64,000 nucleotides of DNA from Streptomyces kanamyceticus (lineage in GTDB: Bacteria; Actinomycetota; Actinomycetes; Streptomycetales; Streptomycetaceae): contig NZ_CP023699.1 in the NCBI RefSeq assembly GCF_008704495.1, positions 2,480,001 through 2,544,000 on the forward strand, written 5' to 3'. The notes under the pieces are model-generated. The model did not search any database and was not told the origin of the DNA. It saw only the letters and a list, made by a program, of their open reading frames with translations. This document shows, piece after piece, positions 59,746 through 64,000 of this stretch. The stretch's first letter is position 1, and each line of letters begins with the position of its first letter. The position numbers were made by a program, and so were the translations under genes.

Positions 59746-61047
59746 CTACGCTCGCCCAGCAGACTTCTGCGTACGCCGAGAGACGGAGTCGATGACCACC
59801 GCCGCGAGGAGAACCGCACCGGTGATCATGTACTGAATCTCACTCGCCATCCCGAGCAGGTTCAGCCCCTGCTGAATCGACTGGATCACGAGCATGCCGA
59901 GGAGCGCGGACCACACCTTCCCGCGCCCGCCGAAGAGGCTCGTGCCGCCGATGACCGCCGCGGCGATCACCATCATGAGCGTGTTGCCGCCGCCCAGGCT
60001 CTTCGTCGCGCCACCGGACAGGCTCGCGATGAACAGTCCGCCGAAGGCCGCGAGCATCCCGGAGATCGCGAAGACGGTGATCCGGACCCGGTCCACGTTG
60101 ATGCCCGCGCGCCGCGCGGCCTCCGCGTTGCCGCCGACCGCGAAGACCTGGCGGCCGAAGGTGGTGCGCCGGGCCACGAAGTCCGCGACGACCAGGACGG
60201 CGAGGAAGAGCACCAGGGCGAGCGGCAGGCCGCGGGCGCCCTCGGGCTCGTTCAGCTCGTAGGCCGCGCCGCCCGCGAGGACGGCGACGACGACCGTGCG
60301 AAGCACGATCTCGCTGACCGGCCGCGCGGGCAGCCCCGCGGTCTTGCGGCGGCGGCTGTCCAGGAGCAGCGACCCGGCGTACGCGACGATGGCGACGGCG
60401 GCGAGACCGTACGCGGCGCCCTTCTCCGCGAAGAAGTGCCCGGTGAGGTCCTCGACGACACTGCCCTCGGGCGTGTTGATGCTGCCCTCGCTGCCCATCA
60501 GCCAGATCTGCAGACCGCTCCAGCCGAGGAAGCCCGCGAGGGTGACCACGAAGGCGGGCACGCCTATCTTGGCGAAGAAGAAGCCGTGGGCGGCGCCGAT
60601 GACCAGGCCCGACGCGATGGCGATGAACACCGCGAGCCAGTCGTTGAGGCCGTGCGTGACGCTCAGCACGGCCCAGACCGCCGCGCCCATGCCCGCCACC
60701 GAGCCGACCGAGAGGTCGATCTCGCCGAGCAGCAGGACGAAGACGATGCCGACGGCCATGATGCCGAGGCCGGAGGTGAAGACCGCGATGTTCGCGAGGC
60801 TGCTCGCGTCCAGGAAGTGGTCGTTCTTCAGCTGGAAGATGATCGCGATGACGATCAGGCCGATGACGACGGGCAGCGAGCCGAGCTCACCGCCGCGCAT
60901 CTTGCGCTTGAACTCGGTCCAGTATCCGGCCAGGCCCTCCTCGCGGATGAGCAGGCGCGGGTCGACCGCGGGCACGGGCGCCGCCGAGGCGTCGGCCGCG
61001 TCGGGCGCGTCGGTGGCGGGCTTCGGGGTCTTGGCGAGATCGCTCAC
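59746..61047 (-). CDS. xylH: Sugar ABC transporter permease (XylH-like)
   Basis: 433 residues with about 12 hydrophobic segments: VVIGLIVIAIIFQLKNDHFLDASSLANI, GIMAVGIVFVLLLGEIDLSVGSVAGM (the EIDLSVGS motif of ribose/xylose-type permeases), AGFLGWSGLQIWLMGSEGSIN, and the EAA-like GRQVFAVGGNAEAARRAGINVDRV. The GTG at 61047 overlaps the ATPase stop (GTGA) with AGGAGG before it. The N-terminal 40 residues are Ala/Asp-rich. It forms a xylose-type importer with the two upstream genes. Confidence 0.9.
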   Translation of the reverse strand: MSDLAKTPKPATDAPDAADASAAPVPAVDPRLLIREEGLAGYWTEFKRKMRGGELGSLPVVIGLIVIAIIFQLKNDHFLDASSLANIAVFTSGLGIMAVGIVFVLLLGEIDLSVGSVAGMGAAVWAVLSVTHGLNDWLAVFIAIASGLVIGAAHGFFFAKIGVPAFVVTLAGFLGWSGLQIWLMGSEGSINTPEGSVVEDLTGHFFAEKGAAYGLAAVAIVAYAGSLLLDSRRRKTAGLPARPVSEIVLRTVVVAVLAGGAAYELNEPEGARGLPLALVLFLAVLVVADFVARRTTFGRQVFAVGGNAEAARRAGINVDRVRITVFAISGMLAAFGGLFIASLSGGATKSLGGGNTLMMVIAAAVIGGTSLFGGRGKVWSALLGMLVIQSIQQGLNLLGMASEIQYMITGAVLLAAVVIDSVSRRTQKSAGRA

Positions 61048-61835
61048 TTCGCGTCCTCCTTCGTCACCGTGGTCGTACGCGCCCTGCGGCGGGTGACGGC
61101 GTTGTCCGTGGCGCCGGTGATGGCGGCGATGATCTCTTCGTTGCTGGTGTCGGCGACGGAGAAGGTGCCGTTGTTGCGGCCGAGCCGCAGCACCGCGACC
61201 TTGTCCGCGACGGCCTTCACGTCGGCCATGTTGTGGCTGATGAGGATCACTCCGTGGCCGCGCTCGCGCAGCCGCTCCACCAGGTCGAGGACCTGGGCGG
61301 TCTGCTCGACGCCGAGGGCCGCGGTGGGCTCGTCGAGGATGACGACCTTGGGGTCGCCGACCAGGGCACGCGCGATGGCGACGACCTGGCGCTGACCGCC
61401 GGAGAGCGCCGCGACCGGGATGCGGACGCTGGGGATGCGGATGGAGAGGGTGTCCAGGAGCTCCCTGGCGCGCTTCTCCATCTTGATCTCGTCGAGGACG
61501 GAGGCGCTCTTCAGCTCGCTGCCGAGGAACAGGTTGGCGACGACGTCGAGGTTGTCGCAGAGGGCGAGGTCCTGGTAGACGGTGGCGACGCCGAGGTTCT
61601 GGGCGTCGTGCGGCCGTCCGATGCGGACGCTCCTGCCCTCCCACTCGATGGTGCCGTCGTCGATCGGGTGAACGCCCGAGATCGTCTTGACGAGGGTGGA
61701 CTTTCCGGCGCCGTTGTCGCCGACGAGGGCGACCACCTCACCGGTGCGGATTTCGAGGTCTACGTCCGTGAGCGCCTGGACGGCGCCGAACCGCTTGGAG
61801 ACCCCGCGCAACGCCAGCACGGGCGTAGCGGACAC
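61044..61835 (-). CDS. xylG: Sugar ABC transporter ATP-binding protein (XylG-like, single NBD)
   Basis: 263 residues. Walker A LVGDNGAGKSTLVKTI, Q-loop VYQDLALCDNLDVVANLFLG, signature LSGGQRQVVAIARAL, Walker B VVILDEPTAAL, H-loop LISHNM. Unlike E. coli XylG it has one nucleotide-binding domain, so a homodimer is expected. The GTG at 61835 is preferred: AAGGAG abuts an ATG at 61844 with no spacer but lies nine bases before the GTG. Coupled to xylH. Confidence 0.9.
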   Translation of the reverse strand: MSATPVLALRGVSKRFGAVQALTDVDLEIRTGEVVALVGDNGAGKSTLVKTISGVHPIDDGTIEWEGRSVRIGRPHDAQNLGVATVYQDLALCDNLDVVANLFLGSELKSASVLDEIKMEKRARELLDTLSIRIPSVRIPVAALSGGQRQVVAIARALVGDPKVVILDEPTAALGVEQTAQVLDLVERLRERGHGVILISHNMADVKAVADKVAVLRLGRNNGTFSVADTSNEEIIAAITGATDNAVTRRRARTTTVTKEDAK

Positions 61836-61931
61836 GTGAATCATCTCCTTCGCCGCCTGACCGGCGGGGATGGTGGTGCATCAAGGGCAGTGCCGCTTGA
61901 GCGGTCGCTTGAGCAGTCGCTGCAAGGGCGA

Positions 61932-61983
61932 GTCCGGTGCCCGCCCCCCGTTTGCGGGGCGGTGTACGGGGCGGGCACCGGAC
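61932..61983 (-). promoter_or_regulatory. Intercistronic hairpin between xylF and xylG
   Basis: A perfect 16-bp stem (61932-61947 with 61968-61983) with an internal small hairpin in the loop. It likely protects the binding-protein message or reduces read-through, giving more XylF than XylGH. Confidence 0.75.
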
Positions 61984-62033
61984 CGGTACTGGAGGAAGCC
62001 GTCTCGTACGAACGGCTTTACCGCAAGCGGGAG

Positions 62034-63131
62034 TTACTTGATACCCGCGGCGTCGCACGCCTTCTTGTACTGGGCCGTGCAGATCTCGCTGACCTTGTAG
62101 ACCTTGTCCTTGACGATCGTGTCGGCGACGTCGTCCTTGGTGATCGCCTGGGCGTCGTACAGCTTGGCCGGGATGCCCTTGACGTCGCCGCTGAGCGAGT
62201 CGACCTTGCGGTCGGTGATGTCGTCGATGTCCTTGCCCTTGAGCAGGCGCACGGCGATCTCGGCGGTGGTCTGCGCCTCCGGCTTGATCTCCTTGTAGAT
62301 CGTGTAGTCCTGGGTGCCGCTCAACAGGCGCTGCACGCCCGCGAGTTCGGCGTCCTGGCCACCGACGGGGACCTTGATGCCGCGCTGCTTGAGCGCGGTG
62401 ATCACGCCGCCCGCCATGCCGTCGTTGGCGGCGTAGACGCCCTGGATGCCGTCCTTGCCGAGCTTGTCGATCGCGGAGGACATCTTGCGGTTCGCCTCGT
62501 CCGAGGACCACTCGGGGATGTCCTGCTCGTACGCGATCTTCTTGACGGCCTTGTCGAGGACCGAGTGGGCGCCCTTCTTGAAGAAGGGGGCGTTCGGGTC
62601 GGTCGGCGAGCCGTTGATCATGACGACGTTCGCGTCCTTGGCCTTGGCGCCGAGCGCCTTGACCATGGCCCCGCCCTGGAGGCGGCCGATCTTCTCGTTG
62701 TCGTACGACACGTAGGCGGACAGCGGGCCCTCGGCCAGACGGTCGTACGCGACGACCTTCACGCCCTGCTTGTCGGCCTGCTTGACCCACGACTTCGTCG
62801 ACTTGTAGTCGACGGCGTCCAGGATGATGACCTTGATGCCCTGGGTGACGAGGGCGTCGAACTGCTTCTTCTGGGCCTCGATGTCTCCCGAGGCGTTGTT
62901 GTACTTGACGTCGCAGTCCGAGCAGAGTTCCTTGATCTTCGCCTCCATGATGGGGCGGTCGAAGGTCTCGTAACGCGTGGTCTTGTTCTCCGGGAGCAGC
63001 AGACCGATGGTCTTGCTGTCGCCGTCGCTGCCCTTGTCGTCGCCGTCTCCGGCCTTGCCGCAAGCGGTCATGGCCAGTGCCATCGAAACCGCTGCCGTGC
63101 CTATGACGACGCGACGCGTCATTGCGTTCAT
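62034..63131 (-). CDS. xylF: Sugar-binding lipoprotein of the ABC transporter (XylF-like)
   Basis: 365 residues. Type II signal with lipobox MTAC (Cys near residue 21). Periplasmic-binding-protein fold (ribose/xylose class): IGLLLPENKTTRYETFDRPIMEAKI, LCSDCDVKYNNASGD, DALVTQGIKVIILDAVD, YDRLAEGPLSAYVSYDNEKIGRLQG, VYAANDGMAGGVITALKQRGIKVPVGGQDAELAGVQRLLSGTQDYTIYK. The start MNAMTRRVV at 63131 has GGGAGG upstream. First gene of the operon, with a likely operator at 63207-63227. Confidence 0.93.
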   Translation of the reverse strand: MNAMTRRVVIGTAAVSMALAMTACGKAGDGDDKGSDGDSKTIGLLLPENKTTRYETFDRPIMEAKIKELCSDCDVKYNNASGDIEAQKKQFDALVTQGIKVIILDAVDYKSTKSWVKQADKQGVKVVAYDRLAEGPLSAYVSYDNEKIGRLQGGAMVKALGAKAKDANVVMINGSPTDPNAPFFKKGAHSVLDKAVKKIAYEQDIPEWSSDEANRKMSSAIDKLGKDGIQGVYAANDGMAGGVITALKQRGIKVPVGGQDAELAGVQRLLSGTQDYTIYKEIKPEAQTTAEIAVRLLKGKDIDDITDRKVDSLSGDVKGIPAKLYDAQAITKDDVADTIVKDKVYKVSEICTAQYKKACDAAGIK

Positions 63132-63206
63132 GGTGGGGTGCCTCCCTGACGAGGCCGCGTCGTTGCGGCCGAGGTGGCTCGAAGTCAACTCGGCCGCCAC
63201 ACCAGC

Positions 63207-63227
63207 GTCAAGGAGTAAATCCTTAAC
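63207..63227. promoter_or_regulatory. Candidate ROK-type operator of xylF
   Basis: On the minus strand GTTAAGGA-TTTAC-TCCTTGAC, an 8+5+8 imperfect palindrome (one mismatch), 76 bases before the xylF start. It is the AT-richest part of the gap and a plausible binding site for the adjacent ROK regulator. Confidence 0.5.
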
Positions 63228-63253
63228 GAGATGACAACGGTGCCATGCGTTAT

Positions 63254-64000
63254 CTAAGTGAAGGCAGGTGCACCCGCGGGGAGAGATCCGTCCAAAAGGG
63301 TCGAATCACCCATCTCGCTGAGTGCGAGCGCCAGCGCGCCGAGCACCTCGGCCCGGCCGCCAAGTGCCCCGGGAAGTACGGACAGTTGACGCGCCGCACT
63401 CGGGATCGCGTACCGCCCCACCGACTCCCTGATCGGCCCGAGCACCAGCTCACCGGCCTCCGCGAGGTCCCCGCCGAGCACGACACGGGAGGGGTTGAGG
63501 AGGTTGCAGAGATTGGCCACGCCGCTGCCGATGTGCCGCCCGACGTCCGCGATCACCCGGCGGCAGCCGGGGTCCCCGTCGCGCGCGAGAGAGACCACGC
63601 GCTCCATGGTCAGATCGGTGCCGTGGCTCGACTGCAGGAGCGGCAGGACGTACCGGGCCGCGGCGAAGGTCTCCAGGCAGCCGCGGTTGCCGCAGCGGCA
63701 GACGGGGCCCGACTCGTCGAGGGTGATGTGCCCGATCTCCCCCGCCGTGCCCCCGGGACCCCGGTAGATCCGGCCGCTGATCACCAGGCCAGCGCCGACA
63801 CCGCTGGCGACCTTGATGTACGCCAGGTCCTTGACGCCCCGGCCGCTCCCCCAGACCAGCTCGCCGAGCGCGCCGAGGTTGGCGTCGTTGTCGACGTGCA
63901 CCGGCACCCCGAGCCTGGACGCGAGCTCCTCGGCGGGCTTGGTGCCCGTCCAGCCCGGCAGGATCGACGTCGAGCCGAGCGTGCCGGACTCCACGTCGAT
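63254..64000 (-). CDS. ROK-family regulator (Rok7B7-like), 3' part
   Basis: 248 visible residues; the start and any N-terminal winged helix lie beyond the window. ROK sugar-kinase fold: VHVDNDANLGALGELVWGSGRGVKDLAYIKVASGVGAGLVISGRIYRG, TAGEIGHITLDESGPVCRCGNRGCLETFAAA, where GHxxxxxxGxxCxCGxxGCLE is the ROK zinc motif. In Streptomyces a ROK gene next to a xyl-type transporter (Rok7B7) is known to control xylose uptake and antibiotics; this identification rests on position and fold. It is transcribed in the same direction as xylF, upstream of it. Confidence 0.85.
   Translation of the reverse strand: MDVESGTLGSTSILPGWTGTKPAEELASRLGVPVHVDNDANLGALGELVWGSGRGVKDLAYIKVASGVGAGLVISGRIYRGPGGTAGEIGHITLDESGPVCRCGNRGCLETFAAARYVLPLLQSSHGTDLTMERVVSLARDGDPGCRRVIADVGRHIGSGVANLCNLLNPSRVVLGGDLAEAGELVLGPIRESVGRYAIPSAARQLSVLPGALGGRAEVLGALALALSEMGDSTLLDGSLPAGAPAFT

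Noticed and set aside
61836..61844. ATG at 61844 as the xylG start
   Set aside because: AAGGAG touches this ATG with no spacer; it is correctly spaced for the GTG at 61835.

Overview
This is a high-GC chromosomal window from an actinomycete, almost certainly a Streptomyces. The evidence is strong third-position GC bias, frequent GTG starts with GGAGG-type ribosome binding sites, and typical families: an actinobacterial HemQ/HemG heme branch, a Rok7B7-like ROK regulator beside a xylFGH-type transporter, DUF3000, an RNHCP protein and AfsR-like NB-ARC proteins. From memory, the order RNHCP / hemQ / hemG / hemE / DUF3000 / response regulator / rnd / fadA / fadB / APC permease / dxs / xylH-xylG-xylF / ROK resembles the conserved core of Streptomyces chromosomes. 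No tRNA, rRNA, insertion sequence, prophage or CRISPR array was seen.

Layout. (1) 1-7.3 kb: the end of an NB-ARC regulator, then a compact lipid module (fatty acyl-AMP ligase on the minus strand; KAS III, acyl carrier protein and KAS II on the plus strand), a prephenate dehydrogenase and a decayed type II thioesterase. (2) 7.3-16 kb: msrB-murC, a RibD-type reductase, zapE, a Tat-exported PhoX-like protein, ppk2 and a quinone oxidoreductase. (3) 15.6-21 kb: two regulator/target pairs with visible operators, two hydrolases, a secreted sphingomyelinase-like protein and a methyltransferase. (4) 21.25-22.53 kb: a two-gene RiPP locus, a 26-residue precursor peptide ending in AWYHWY followed by a short cytochrome P450. 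This matches the minimal architecture of the tryptorubin-type atropopeptides. (5) 22.7-32.9 kb: membrane proteins, TetR regulators, an MFS-RidA pair, methyltransferase and hydrolase genes, a lipoprotein polysaccharide deacetylase, an ABC transporter and a Pth2-like hydrolase. (6) 33-37.2 kb: a second peptide-modification candidate, a DUF692/MNIO enzyme fused to a C-terminal partner-like domain and directly followed by a membrane protein whose last 72 residues are a Gly/Ser tail with nine regularly spaced cysteines. A DUF4142 protein and a second TIGR04222-type protein follow. (7) 37.3-64 kb: conserved core genes (secreted S33 peptidase, heme biosynthesis, CoA-disulfide-reductase-like enzyme, fatty-acid beta-oxidation, glycosyltransferase, amino-acid permease, dxs and a xylose-type ABC transporter with the end of its ROK regulator).

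The most interesting items are the AWYHWY precursor/P450 pair, the MNIO/Cys-tail membrane protein pair, the orphan FAAL-KAS-ACP-KAS module with a thioesterase fossil nearby, and an 881-bp gap upstream of fadA built from three unrelated tandem-repeat families. Functional names rest on motifs and family knowledge read by eye; no database search was run.
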